Source: Holosporaceae bacterium (GTDB lineage Bacteria > Pseudomonadota > Alphaproteobacteria > UBA3830). Taken from it: a DNA stretch of 64,000 bases. The notes under the pieces were generated by a model. It had not been told where the DNA came from, ran no database searches, and saw nothing but the letters and a program-made list of their open reading frames with translations. Every line of letters begins with the position of its first letter. Position 1 is the first letter of the stretch. Below, piece by piece: positions 25,523 to 35,062 of this stretch. The stretch is from the NCBI GenBank assembly GCA_031269995.1, contig JAISYI010000022.1, positions 209,903 through 273,902 of the forward strand. The letters run 5' to 3'. The position numbers and the translations under genes were made by a program.

Positions 25523-26272
25523 TCAGAGGATTTTAGCAAAACTAACCCTGGCTGCAGTTAGAATGATGACTTTTTCTGCTCCGTGTTTTTTCAGTATTTT
25601 TGCGCATTCATCAGCGGTGGCTCCAGTCGTCATGACATCATCTACTAGCATAACGACTTTCCCAGACAGTAGAGGTGCGTATCGTGAGTCTACTCCAAAG
25701 GATCCTTTGACATTTGTCAGACGGGAGTAACGCGTCAATCCTTCCTGAGGAATAGTTGGTTTTTCCTTCGTTAGAACACGCGGCTCATAGTGAATTGCAA
25801 AAAGTCTCCCAAGTTCCTGCGCCAGTAGTTCTGTCTGGTTATATTTCCGCTTTAGCCTCTTAAAAAAATGTATCGGCGTTGAGACGATCAGATCGCTAAC
25901 GATATCCTTTGCTGCTCGATACATCCACATGGACAAGGACCGCCGCATGTATGTGGCATCTCCATGCTTAAATTTCAGTATTATACTCCTTGAAAAATCA
26001 TCATATTCAAACACCGAGACAGCATGATCAAAATGCGGTGGCTGTTTTAAGCAACGCAAACACACGGAAGAAATATCCAATTCAAATGGTTCCCCGCAAA
26101 TTCTGCAGTAAGGTTTACTTATCCATCTGATCTTCTTCCAACACTCCGCGCACAGCCCTTCCGAATCTACTATCTCTCCGCAATTACAGCAGGTTATCGG
26201 AAAACAGAGATCCCGCAAGTTTGAAGAGAAATTCTCACAAAAGCTACGTAAAAGAATACTCCTCACTCCCAT
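25523..26272 (-). CDS. comF: ComF family phosphoribosyltransferase-like protein
   Basis: A 249-residue double-zinc-ribbon ComF protein: CFPITCCNCGE, CAECWKK, CRICGEPF and CLRCLKQ supply the zinc Cys, followed by the PRTase domain with VMLVDDVMTTGATADECA. ComF proteins support DNA uptake or processing of internalised ssDNA in naturally competent bacteria, but are widely conserved with poorly defined roles elsewhere. No other competence gene is present in the window. Confidence 0.9.
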   Translation of the reverse strand: MGVRSILLRSFCENFSSNLRDLCFPITCCNCGEIVDSEGLCAECWKKIRWISKPYCRICGEPFELDISSVCLRCLKQPPHFDHAVSVFEYDDFSRSIILKFKHGDATYMRRSLSMWMYRAAKDIVSDLIVSTPIHFFKRLKRKYNQTELLAQELGRLFAIHYEPRVLTKEKPTIPQEGLTRYSRLTNVKGSFGVDSRYAPLLSGKVVMLVDDVMTTGATADECAKILKKHGAEKVIILTAARVSFAKIL

Positions 26273-26313
26273 TTAGTGGTAAAATTGCCGTGGAATTATT
26301 GTAAGGAGGCATT

Positions 26314-28080
26314 ATGGATTTTTTATTAAATTTTTTCTGCAACAATCAATCTTGGAATTCTCAGTGTTTCTTTCTAACCCATTTGAGCCTTGGGTTTGCT
26401 ATCTGCCTATCATTTCTACTTGCGAGAAAATTTGTAAAAATCGAGCTGAATAAGCTCAGTTCCAGTGGGAAGGCCTATAAGAAAATAGACCAAACCATCG
26501 TGCTGGCCGCCGGAGTAATCTTTTCCATTCTTCTCATTGTGGTTTGCATTAGATGCGTAGATATATGCCTGGAATACTGGCACGGAGCCAGTTGCAGCAT
26601 CAGTAGGCCGCATCTTAGGTTAACAATGATTTTTACACTGTTACTTATGACAAGCTATGTTGCCAGCATTCCGGTCGCTCCGGATCAGCAAAAATCAGAT
26701 AATTCTCTCTCATTTAAGTCATTGAACACTGGGCTGATCCGCATAATAATCGTGTCGCTCCTTATGATTTTATGCATACCACCCAAGCAGGAATGGAAAC
26801 ATCTTTTATGCGGCATTGTCACCATCTACTACTTTTGTGAAATCCTTTGCGCTCATGAAGCTATCAGCAAAATTTTAGCAATTATAACCACCAAAGAGAT
26901 TCCTTTTTCCTGCCGGCTATCCTCCTATATAAACGAAAAAATTGCATTTCTGGGTCTGGTTGGAATGGGGGCAACGATATGCCTGACCGACTCAACTCCG
27001 CAGATGTTTTTCCTCGAATGCTTATGCAATATTTACTACACTTTGGGGTTCTTGTTTTTTATGCAGGGTATTGCCTGCGCCGTCGCAAACAGATTTATCA
27101 GACAAATAAACATTGTAAAGCAAGGAAGGCATTCCAAGTTCCCCGCGGACAAGCGTAGGAAAAATTTAACCTGGATATGCGATGTCATTTTGTTGATTTT
27201 TTATTTGTTCTGCTTCTGCGTGATGCTGCAATGCGTTGGAATCAATTTGAAAGAACATATCTTCCATACAAAGGCGGTCACATCTGCCAGCATTATTATC
27301 TTGACGATCCTAACCTACAGGGGATACCACGAGTTCATAGATACCATATTAGAAAATACCAGGATTGATGAGAAAGACTATAGAATCGAGCTAGAGACAT
27401 TTTTGCCGACCATTTCCACCATACTACATGTGATTTTGTTTTCCACTTCATCTCTGCTAATTCTTGCGAACCTCGAAATAAACATTGCACCAATACTAGC
27501 AGCGTTTACGGTGTTCAGTGCGGCAATAAGCTTAGCAGCGCAGGATATTATTCGCTCGTTTTTACATGGGATAACGCATCTGATCGAAAAGGAGCTGCGC
27601 GTTGGAGCCAAGGTAAAAATCAATGATTGCATTGGAACGATCGAAAGGCTGTCTGTACGAGCGATATATCTGAGATGTGTAGACGGATCCCTTTCCACAA
27701 TTCCATACAGTATAGTAGGTACGATAGTTAACTATTCTCAGGATTACTTAGCGTTCTATGGAAATCTACGGATAAGTCCTTTGGATAGCGTAGAAGAGTT
27801 TTCTCAGATGCTTCGAGATGTTGTTGAAAAGGTGAAAAATGACGATGCCCATAAGGATATAATTCGTGGAGACGTGGAAATAATTGGTCTACAGCCATTC
27901 GATCTGGAAGGACCGCAGCTGTTTTGGAAAATAACAGCTTCTTCAGACGTCCGTGGGCAGGTAGTGCACTATGAAATATTCCGGAGGCTGTACGAAGAGT
28001 ACAGAAAGCGAAGAATCTCTCTGCCTGTATATAACACCGTTTGCACACCTAATCCTAATAACTTACAGGAATGTACGTGA
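26314..28080 (+). CDS. MscS family mechanosensitive channel
   Basis: A 588-residue membrane protein with about nine to ten predicted hydrophobic helices before the MscS core. The core starts in a pore-lining helix (AAFTVFSAAISLAAQDIIRS) and continues into the beta domain LRVGAKVKINDCIGTIERLS, with a C-terminal alpha/beta domain. It is larger than the 286-residue E. coli MscS, like the multi-TM YbiO/YnaI types. It protects against hypo-osmotic shock. A strong AAGGAGG precedes the ATG. Its stop overlaps the possible start of the next gene by 10 bases. Confidence 0.9.
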   Translation: MDFLLNFFCNNQSWNSQCFFLTHLSLGFAICLSFLLARKFVKIELNKLSSSGKAYKKIDQTIVLAAGVIFSILLIVVCIRCVDICLEYWHGASCSISRPHLRLTMIFTLLLMTSYVASIPVAPDQQKSDNSLSFKSLNTGLIRIIIVSLLMILCIPPKQEWKHLLCGIVTIYYFCEILCAHEAISKILAIITTKEIPFSCRLSSYINEKIAFLGLVGMGATICLTDSTPQMFFLECLCNIYYTLGFLFFMQGIACAVANRFIRQINIVKQGRHSKFPADKRRKNLTWICDVILLIFYLFCFCVMLQCVGINLKEHIFHTKAVTSASIIILTILTYRGYHEFIDTILENTRIDEKDYRIELETFLPTISTILHVILFSTSSLLILANLEINIAPILAAFTVFSAAISLAAQDIIRSFLHGITHLIEKELRVGAKVKINDCIGTIERLSVRAIYLRCVDGSLSTIPYSIVGTIVNYSQDYLAFYGNLRISPLDSVEEFSQMLRDVVEKVKNDDAHKDIIRGDVEIIGLQPFDLEGPQLFWKITASSDVRGQVVHYEIFRRLYEEYRKRRISLPVYNTVCTPNPNNLQECT

Positions 28081-29150
28081 TCGTATTTGCCAGAGTTCTC
28101 GCAGATTTTAGTCGTCTGAAGAGGCAAAAAATATGGAGAGTTCACATTCTTTTGGCGCTGGCTGTCTGCGGAGTAACGATGGCAGAGCCTGATGTTTCAG
28201 TTATTATTCCTGTCTATAATACTCCAGAACGTTTTTTGAAGGAATGCCTTGATTCTTTGATAAATCAAACACTCAAAGATATAGAGATAATCTGCGTAGA
28301 TGACGGCTCCACTGATCAATGCGTGTGGCGTGTTCTCCAGGAGTACGCGCAAAAGGATAGGCGGATTAAAGTGATTAAGCATTGCCAAAACGCTGGAATT
28401 GCTGCAGCAAGAAACACCGGATTAGCTGCTGCTAGAGGAAAATACTTTGCATTCTTAGACTCAGATGATTATATGCATCCAGATATGCTGCAAATTCTAC
28501 ATACAGAGATCATGAGAGGTGATTTTGATGTCGCCGCATGTAATTTTTGCCGTCCCGAGGAAAATACGAATGTCGAATTTCCAAAAATTAGCCAATACGA
28601 AACGAAAGAAATACTGCAGGCAGAAGAACTTTTATTTTTTGGGCTAGTTTGGAATAAATTGTTCAGAAGCGCGTCATTTAAAGGGAAAAAATTCGATCCA
28701 GATCTTTCTGGATGTGACGATTCATATTTTATTTTATGTGTTTATCCCCTCATCAGGGGAAGCATTAACGTTTATGCAACCCTGTATTATTGGAGGAAAA
28801 ATGCAAATTCTGAAAGCATGAAGCCTATTTCAAAGGAATTCGCAGAACGTGCAGAAAAGACGATCAAAAAAGTCATTCGCTTATCAATTTCAGACGATGT
28901 AAAATATGCTGCAACATCTACGATATTCGCGTGGTTGATTAATGGAATTAGATCGGAAAAGGTCATCGAGTTGTCAGTCGTTCTTCACGCGCTGCGAATC
29001 ATAAACATGGCATATTTCAATAGACTTATAATGTCAAAAACGAGTTACTTTTGGTATTTAGGCATTCAGGCATACCTAATAAAAACATTTCTTAAAAACC
29101 AATTGAAGAGGCAAGTAAAAAAAATACAAAAGAAAATGGGAATGCTCTAA
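28071..29150 (+). CDS. Glycosyltransferase family 2, possible N-terminal export signal
   Basis: A GT-A fold transferase: VSVIIPVYNTPERFLKECLD, ICVDDGSTD, NAGIAAARNTGLAAARGKYF and the DxD-like FLDSDDYMHPD. It transfers a sugar from a nucleotide donor to an unknown acceptor. The start is uncertain. The ATG at 28071 overlaps mscS and gives a basic-hydrophobic-small pattern (KRQKIWRVHILLALAVCGV then TMA) resembling a signal peptide. An ATG at 28179 follows GGAG at 5 bases and gives a normal cytoplasmic GT2 that begins MAEPDVSVI. The second choice is the more usual reading. Confidence 0.88.
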   Translation: MYVIVFARVLADFSRLKRQKIWRVHILLALAVCGVTMAEPDVSVIIPVYNTPERFLKECLDSLINQTLKDIEIICVDDGSTDQCVWRVLQEYAQKDRRIKVIKHCQNAGIAAARNTGLAAARGKYFAFLDSDDYMHPDMLQILHTEIMRGDFDVAACNFCRPEENTNVEFPKISQYETKEILQAEELLFFGLVWNKLFRSASFKGKKFDPDLSGCDDSYFILCVYPLIRGSINVYATLYYWRKNANSESMKPISKEFAERAEKTIKKVIRLSISDDVKYAATSTIFAWLINGIRSEKVIELSVVLHALRIINMAYFNRLIMSKTSYFWYLGIQAYLIKTFLKNQLKRQVKKIQKKMGML

Positions 29151-29210
29151 CCTTTTTTTCTACCATTCGGCTCTTGTTACACTCTGTTCCTGCTCACGTC
29201 ATGAGCCAAT

Positions 29211-30335
29211 TTAGGCGACGGCCTCCTGCGACGGCACGGTCCCTAGGTACTGATGCGACAGACGATTTTCTCTCTTGTGGCGGAAGAGAGCAAGTTCAAT
29301 CAACCTATCTAGAAGATCCTTATATGGTAGGCCAGTCGCTTCCCATAACTTCGGATACAAGCTCACTTCTCTGGTAAAGCCAGGAATCGTGTTTATTTCA
29401 TTCAAACACACTTCTCCATCATCCCTGACAAAAAAATCTACCCTTGCCATGCCTTCACAGCACAGTACCTTATAAGCTTGTGTAGCTATCCTGCGGATGT
29501 TGTCCATTACATTTTGCGGCAAATCCGCAGGGATTTTTAAATTCGCTGCGTTTTCATCTAAATATTTTGCTGCATAGGAGTAGAATTCATGATTTACAAC
29601 AATTTCACCCGGAAGAGACACCTCCGCATACTCATTGCCAAGCACTGAGCATTCCACTTCTCTACCCTTCACGAATTCTTCCACGACTATTTTATTGTCA
29701 TACTGGAATGCGTTTATCACAGCATCGTCGAATGCCTCCTTCGTGTGCACTTTGCGTACTCCTATGGACGACCCACGACTTGCCGGCTTCACGAATAGCG
29801 TCTCTCCAAGATGCATTGAAATTTTCTCATACTCTATATCCAGATTCTCATGTCGGTAAAATGCCATATGCTTTGCTGTCGTTATACATGCGTCTCTGAG
29901 CAGCCGTTTTGTGACATCTTTATCAATACCGATAGAGGATCCAAGCACACTCGCCCCGACAAACGGTACGCCAAAATACTCGAATAACCCCTGTATTGCG
30001 CCATCTTCGCCGAATTCTCCATGAAAAACTGGAAAAGCTACGTCAATTACACTTGCAATTCCTTCATTCATTACTTCAGGAACCCAATCAGCATCGCTAG
30101 GGACGGTTTTTATTCCTTTCCTCCGTAGCTCATCGAGTAAGCCACACGCGCTCGGCAGCTTCCACTGTATCGCGCGTTCTCCGAAAAAAAAATGCCCCTC
30201 CCGACTTACACCAACCAGAAGAACATCATATTTGCTGTAATCCAGATTGCAAACAACGCTGGTCGCAGACTTTATCGATACTTCGTGCTCGGTAGACTTC
30301 CCCCCAAAAAACACTCCTACTCGAAGCTTTTCCAT
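29211..30335 (-). CDS. ddl: D-alanine--D-alanine ligase
   Basis: ATP-grasp ligase making D-Ala-D-Ala for peptidoglycan, 374 residues (DdlA size). It shows VGVFFGGKSTEHEVSIKSA, PVFHGEFGEDGAIQGLFEY, FVKPASRGSSIGV, VEEFVKGREVEC and the C-terminal CLNEINTIPGFT. It stands alone, outside the mur cluster. Its presence, with the amidase, shows that a murein wall is made. Confidence 0.96.
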   Translation of the reverse strand: MEKLRVGVFFGGKSTEHEVSIKSATSVVCNLDYSKYDVLLVGVSREGHFFFGERAIQWKLPSACGLLDELRRKGIKTVPSDADWVPEVMNEGIASVIDVAFPVFHGEFGEDGAIQGLFEYFGVPFVGASVLGSSIGIDKDVTKRLLRDACITTAKHMAFYRHENLDIEYEKISMHLGETLFVKPASRGSSIGVRKVHTKEAFDDAVINAFQYDNKIVVEEFVKGREVECSVLGNEYAEVSLPGEIVVNHEFYSYAAKYLDENAANLKIPADLPQNVMDNIRRIATQAYKVLCCEGMARVDFFVRDDGEVCLNEINTIPGFTREVSLYPKLWEATGLPYKDLLDRLIELALFRHKRENRLSHQYLGTVPSQEAVA

Positions 30336-30374
30336 TTCTCTCTCCTTATATCAGCCACCAGTCATTTGTCTCGA

Positions 30375-32066
30375 CTACTCTTTATCTTTTCGACCGATCA
30401 CCATTCCAAGGATATTCCCCAAACTTGCTCCATTATCTGATGAGCCATATGCCTCCATAGTGCGTTTTTCACCTTCTATCTCTGCCGCACGGATGGAGAG
30501 AAGAAGTAGCCGATTAGCGCTGTCATAGGACAGCACCTGAGCATCCACTTTTTCCCCGACAGCAAAGCGATCGGGTCTTCTATCCTGCCTATCCTTGGAA
30601 AGATCGGCTTTCTTGATAAACCCCGCCTCCCCGTTGGCAGTTTTCACTTCTACGCCATCATCTGATATTGCCGCCACTACACAGGTTATCACTGTTCCCC
30701 TCCTGTGTTCTGACACGGTACCACCAGATGCTGGTTCAGTAAGCTGCTTAATACCGAGAGCTATTCTTTCTTTTACAGGATCCACTTCTATGACTTTAAC
30801 GGTTACTGTGTCTCCTCTCTTATATTTGTGGAATGCTTCGTCCCGGTTTTTCTCCCAGGTTATGTCGTTAATGTGTACCATTCCATCAACATCATCGTTG
30901 ACTCGCACGAATAGACCAAAATCAGCAATGGAAGTAATAATGCTTTCAAACACATATCCAACAGGAAAACTTTTTACTATATTTTCCCATGGATTGGCCT
31001 GTAACTGCTTGACCCCAAGCCCCATACGCCGTTTGACTATGTCGACATCCAAAACCACAACATCAATCTCCTCGCCGGCATGGGCAAATGAGCTTGGCAG
31101 CACGTTTTTCTTCCAGCTTATTTCCGAGACATAGACAAGTCCCTCAACCCCTTCCTTTACCTCTACGAAAATTCCATAATCAGTTACACTTGTGATCTTT
31201 CCATGAACGACGGAGCCAACCTTGAACTCCTCTTCTACTCCTCCCCATGGATCCTCCGTTAACTGCTTCATACCAAGAGAAATTCTTTTAGAGTCCCGAT
31301 TAAACTTTATCACCTTTACTTTAATCTGATCTCCCTGCGCCAACACATCCGATGGATGATTTACTCTTTTCCATGAGATATCCGAGCTGTGCAATAAACC
31401 GTCTACGCCACCGATATCGACAAAGGCTCCATAGTTTGTAATGTTTTTTACTACGCCATCCAATACCTGCCCCTCTTCAAGATTCTCAATTAATTGCAAC
31501 TTCTCTTCACTATTCGCTCCCTCAAGAACGCTTCGTCGAGAAACGACGATATTCTCGCGTGCTTTGTCCATCTTCAGAATTATAAACGGCTGCTCAATTC
31601 CCATCAGAGGAGTTACATCCTTCACGGGACGCACATCCACCTGGCTTCCAGGTAGGAAGGCTGAGGCGCCATTCAGATCTACCATGAATCCGCCTTTTAC
31701 TCGGCCGTACATGGATCCTGTCACGCTGGTCCCATTTTTGAATGCTTTTTCAAAGTCATCCCAGGCAGCTTCACGAAGAGCCTTTTCCCGGCTAAGAACG
31801 ATCTCCCCACCTTTGTTTTCATAGTTATCCACATAGACGTCGACTAGGTCGCCCACTTTAATCTCGATTTGTCCGCCTCCGTGACCAAACTCGCTGATGG
31901 CTATACGCCCCTCTGATTTTAAACCAACATCTATGGTCACAAAGTTATCGTCGACAGAGACAACCGTCCCCTTTACAACCCTTCCTACCCAAGCTGTCCT
32001 TTTGCATGCTCTTTCAAAAAGTTCACTGAAACTTGCTTCTTCCCCTATACTCTGCTCGTTTGCCAT
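30375..32066 (-). CDS. rpsA: 30S ribosomal protein S1
   Basis: Six S1 (OB-fold) domains over 563 residues, starting at the ATG at 32066, which follows AAGAGGG (a TTG lies one codon upstream). Repeats are clear: GYVFESIITSIADFGLFVRV, GQVLDGVVKNITNYGAFVDI, GSVVHGKITSVTDYGIFVEV. S1 binds mRNA leaders and helps initiation on structured or weakly SD-led messages. The last domain is followed by a short charged tail. Confidence 0.96.
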   Translation of the reverse strand: MANEQSIGEEASFSELFERACKRTAWVGRVVKGTVVSVDDNFVTIDVGLKSEGRIAISEFGHGGGQIEIKVGDLVDVYVDNYENKGGEIVLSREKALREAAWDDFEKAFKNGTSVTGSMYGRVKGGFMVDLNGASAFLPGSQVDVRPVKDVTPLMGIEQPFIILKMDKARENIVVSRRSVLEGANSEEKLQLIENLEEGQVLDGVVKNITNYGAFVDIGGVDGLLHSSDISWKRVNHPSDVLAQGDQIKVKVIKFNRDSKRISLGMKQLTEDPWGGVEEEFKVGSVVHGKITSVTDYGIFVEVKEGVEGLVYVSEISWKKNVLPSSFAHAGEEIDVVVLDVDIVKRRMGLGVKQLQANPWENIVKSFPVGYVFESIITSIADFGLFVRVNDDVDGMVHINDITWEKNRDEAFHKYKRGDTVTVKVIEVDPVKERIALGIKQLTEPASGGTVSEHRRGTVITCVVAAISDDGVEVKTANGEAGFIKKADLSKDRQDRRPDRFAVGEKVDAQVLSYDSANRLLLLSIRAAEIEGEKRTMEAYGSSDNGASLGNILGMVIGRKDKE

Positions 32067-32137
32067 CAAACACCCTCTTTTGTCTTACTCTGCTTGCTCT
32101 TGTTGAAACACTCATCCAATAATCCATACACGCTATC

Positions 32138-32263
32138 CTATCCTTGCCTCGCCTTATAACGCGGGTTTGTCTTGTTTATCACATAAACCCTGCCCCTACG
32201 CTTCACAAGACGACAGTTCTTATGTCTAGACCTAATAGTCTTTAAAGAATTTACTACTTTCAC
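32138..32263 (-). CDS. rpmJ: 50S ribosomal protein L36
   Basis: A 41-residue protein from a GTG start (32261-32263) with AAGGGGG about 8 bases upstream. It reads [20 protein letters not shown], then [21 protein letters not shown], the alphaproteobacterial L36 sequence of the type without the full zinc Cys set. It lies immediately upstream of rpsA on the same strand. Confidence 0.93.
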   Translation of the reverse strand: MKVVNSLKTIRSRHKNCRLVKRRGRVYVINKTNPRYKARQG

Positions 32264-32707
32264 GGAAGGCCCCCTTTCTTGAGGCGCTTCTACAGCTTCT
32301 GCCCACAAAAGTCAAGGAAAAAGAATAAATGCCTACGCGCCTTAAACTATGCGAATAAGGATTTGATTCGTTGAATGAGGAAAAGTGGCAATTTTGCAAT
32401 TAATTTATTGAAAATATCGAGCAAATAGGCAAATATTCCACGTACCCATTGAATGGAAAGCAAACAGAATAGCATTCTTCTGATTTACAAACGACGACTG
32501 CGCGAGCATTTTAGAAACACAGAGTATTTAAGAAGAGTTACCGTGAAGAAGACTGCATGATAGTCCCCCTCCCCTAACACATAGACGAACTGGTAGCGCG
32601 CCTTTGCAGGAGATCCTCATAGATTTTTGATAATCTTAGTTGCTGGAATAGCTTGCAAAATTCAACATAGAAATTTAAACTAAAATCAAGCAAATTCAGA
32701 AAGTAGT
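32264..32707. other. Intergenic region, no gene seen
   Basis: About 440 AT-rich bases between rpmJ (minus) and a TadE-like gene (plus). It must carry the divergent promoters. I see no strong -35/-10 pair, tRNA, or open frame with a ribosome binding site. Confidence 0.4.
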
Positions 32708-33424
32708 TTGAGAAGTTTTTCTAAATTCTACTGTTTCGCGAAATTCCTCGCCCGAGCTCTGAGTCCAGTCAGCGGAGTTATAGCTCTAGAGGTCGTGCTC
32801 ACACTCCCCATCATTTGCTCCCTTATCTTTTTCGCTCTAGAGCTGATAAAAATCAATATCACCCAATCGGCACTCAATGTTATTTGTGCTGAAGCAAGTT
32901 TCCTCACCATAAGCCATAGCTACGCAAATGGCTCCGAACTGATAGAAAAGATAGACACGGTTATCGAAAAATATCGCCCATCTTTTATAGGATATGCTGT
33001 TATTCGATACCACTTTGAAACTTACGACTCACTCATAGAAATGTGTCGCACCCCGCCCTATGGAGGAACTGATATCCACTGGCCGAATTATGAAAATGAC
33101 AGCGCTGCGCAGAATCATTCTTCTCCAACTTATGGAAGTAATACTAAATACTTCCTTCCATCCGGCGGCAACGTTCATTGGCATTTCGCATACGACAATT
33201 GCTGGGCTTATGTACTGAATATTTCATCAGGAAAGTGTTTTGTATTAACTGTTAGCTGCAGTTACCAATTCTCAAGCCAATTCGTTAAACGCCTATTTTC
33301 TGGAGGTTCAAATGCTATGCAATGCAAATCTAGCTGCTTATATGGCAATGTTGGCAGCGTGAGCGACTTCACAAAAGCCGACGTGTATCTTCTGTGGGCG
33401 AGAGGAGCAGGTATCGTGAACTAG
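32708..33424 (+). CDS. Orphan TadE-like pseudopilin, paralogue 2
   Basis: A 238-residue homologue of the protein at 19058-19708. It has the prepilin-type segment SGVIALEVVLTLPIICSLIF with Gly before cleavage and Glu at +5, the RPSFIGYAVIRYHFE strand, the PPYGGTDIHWPN motif, and FVLTVSCSYQFSSQFVK ending in GGSN. The insertion between these blocks is longer here. The TTG at 32708 is the earliest start and is not firmly supported. A weak hairpin follows the stop (AACCC at 33437-33441, GGGTT at 33448-33452). Confidence 0.65.
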   Translation: MRSFSKFYCFAKFLARALSPVSGVIALEVVLTLPIICSLIFFALELIKINITQSALNVICAEASFLTISHSYANGSELIEKIDTVIEKYRPSFIGYAVIRYHFETYDSLIEMCRTPPYGGTDIHWPNYENDSAAQNHSSPTYGSNTKYFLPSGGNVHWHFAYDNCWAYVLNISSGKCFVLTVSCSYQFSSQFVKRLFSGGSNAMQCKSSCLYGNVGSVSDFTKADVYLLWARGAGIVN

Positions 33425-33595
33425 CGGTTGTTTATAAACCCCGAGAAGGGTTATTTAAGGAAGAGAGAAAACAATGAAACTCTGATAGATAAGATCAATT
33501 GAAGAATTCGAAATCGTAAAATAAATACGGAACAATTAGAGCGCCGTCGCTTGGATGCATCACCCCGAAAAACCTAACGCCGCCGACTTCTCCAA

Positions 33596-34087
33596 TCACT
33601 CCTGTTCTTCCGTCGCCACGGAATGATCTTTGCCAGAAGCCTCCCCTTTTTGAGAGAATAAGAACTTTCCTATCAACGACTCGAGGTTTACAGGTCCAGA
33701 TGTGCTTTCAATTTCATCGCCTTCCTTAAGAACCTCCTCATCCCCGCCTGGCACAAGAGATAAATATTTACCTCCAAAAAGCCCGTCACTGGCTACGTTT
33801 GCGCTGGTATCTTTAGGTAGATTCAAAGATCTTGGAACACAGAAAGTTACTATCGCAAAGAACGTTTCAGGATCCACTTTCAAGCTTAGGATTTTCCCAA
33901 TCCTTATGCCACTAATTTTTACGTCGCTGCCTTCCGCCAAGCCGTCAGCTCGATCGAACTTAGCAGACAACACATATCCGTCAGTCTTCTGCCATCCAGA
34001 TTTCCGATACACATAATTAAAGAAAAACGCAGCAACGATCAGAACAAAAACTCCAACGACAGTTTCAAACGTGCGACCTTTTTCCAT
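33596..34087 (-). CDS. mlaD: MlaD-type phospholipid transport substrate-binding protein
   Basis: A 163-residue periplasmic MCE protein anchored by an N-terminal helix (FETVVGVFVLIVAAFFFNY). The MCE domain reads YVLSAKFDRADGLAEGSDVKISGIRIG and VASDGLFGGKYLSLVPGG. MlaD binds lipid between the MlaFE transporter and MlaC in retrograde phospholipid trafficking that keeps the outer membrane asymmetric. mlaE and mlaF are not adjacent here. Confidence 0.92.
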   Translation of the reverse strand: MEKGRTFETVVGVFVLIVAAFFFNYVYRKSGWQKTDGYVLSAKFDRADGLAEGSDVKISGIRIGKILSLKVDPETFFAIVTFCVPRSLNLPKDTSANVASDGLFGGKYLSLVPGGDEEVLKEGDEIESTSGPVNLESLIGKFLFSQKGEASGKDHSVATEEQE

Positions 34088-34184
34088 TTTACCTCACCTC
34101 TCTATGCTTTCCTGACACACCGAATCCACTGAATTCCACTTAAACTCTTCATCCTCTGCAGGTCGAAACCTATTCGAAGATCTA

Positions 34185-34907
34185 TCACATGTACTGCCCC
34201 CCATTTACACTCAGTACTGTCCCCGTCAGGAAAGCTGCACCATCGCCGATGAGATATAAAACTGCAGCAGCCACCTCATCTACCGTCCCAAATCGTCCTG
34301 ACGGAATGCCAGCCCTGATGCTTTCCCTTATATCACTTGGAATTGCGTCTGTCATGTCTGTCGATATATATCCAGGGGCGACAGCGTTAACAGTGATTCC
34401 TTTGGACGCAGACTCCAAAGCAAGGGCCTTAGTGAATCCCAGAATTCCAGCTTTAGCCGCCGAGTAATTTGTCTGCCCCACCTGCCCCCTGAGACCATTT
34501 ACGGAACTTATGTTTACGATCCGACCGTATTTTTTCCTTCTCATGGCCGGAACAACCATTTTGCACATATTGAATATAGAATTCAGATTGGTCGAGATGA
34601 CCACATGCCAAGCCTCGGCAGTCATTTTGTGAAACATGCAGTCTTTCGTCACGCCAGCATTATTGATTAGAATGTCTATATCTCCGCCAAGGACTGTGTG
34701 CACTTCCTCAACGCCTTTCTCACAAGACCCGTAGTCTGATACATCCCATGAAAAGACTGGTATTTCTGTTGCCTTTTGAAACTTCTCTGCAGTCTCGACA
34801 CCATTCTGGTAGCTGACAGCGACACGATATCCTACACTCTTGAGTGTTCGGGCTATACCCGCTCCGATCCCTCTAGTTCCGCCTGTTACAAGAGCTGTCC
34901 TACACAT
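34185..34907 (-). CDS. Acetoacetyl-CoA reductase / 3-oxoacyl-ACP reductase (PhaB/FabG-like SDR)
   Basis: A 240-residue NADPH-dependent short-chain dehydrogenase. It has TGGTRGIGAGIA (cofactor), INNAGVTKDCMFHKM, and the Ser-Tyr-Lys triad in ISSVNGLRGQVGQTNYSAAK. The VNGxxGQxGQTNYSAAKAG stretch with WHVVISTNLNSIFNMC resembles PhaB of polyhydroxybutyrate synthesis more than FabG, but the families overlap. The start is the ATG at 34907; a TTG lies one codon upstream. No phaC or phaA is in the window, so the pathway cannot be fixed. Confidence 0.85.
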   Translation of the reverse strand: MCRTALVTGGTRGIGAGIARTLKSVGYRVAVSYQNGVETAEKFQKATEIPVFSWDVSDYGSCEKGVEEVHTVLGGDIDILINNAGVTKDCMFHKMTAEAWHVVISTNLNSIFNMCKMVVPAMRRKKYGRIVNISSVNGLRGQVGQTNYSAAKAGILGFTKALALESASKGITVNAVAPGYISTDMTDAIPSDIRESIRAGIPSGRFGTVDEVAAAVLYLIGDGAAFLTGTVLSVNGGQYM

Positions 34908-35062
34908 CAACCGACTCTAACACCTTTCATACCATCAACATCTCAGCACTTTCGCGACGCTAGATATTCCTGGCGGCTCTTCTTGCTGCCAAAAACTATT
35001 GCCGTCGACGAGTATAGATATTATCATTTGAAGGATCATTGCACTATAGAAAAATATGAAGA

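Noticed and set aside
30595..31134. Plus-strand open frames over rpsA
   Set aside because: They are overlaps on the opposite strand of six well-matched S1 domains.
33437..33452. Terminator after the second TadE-like gene
   Set aside because: The stem is only 5 bp and lacks a T run; noted in the gene entry only.
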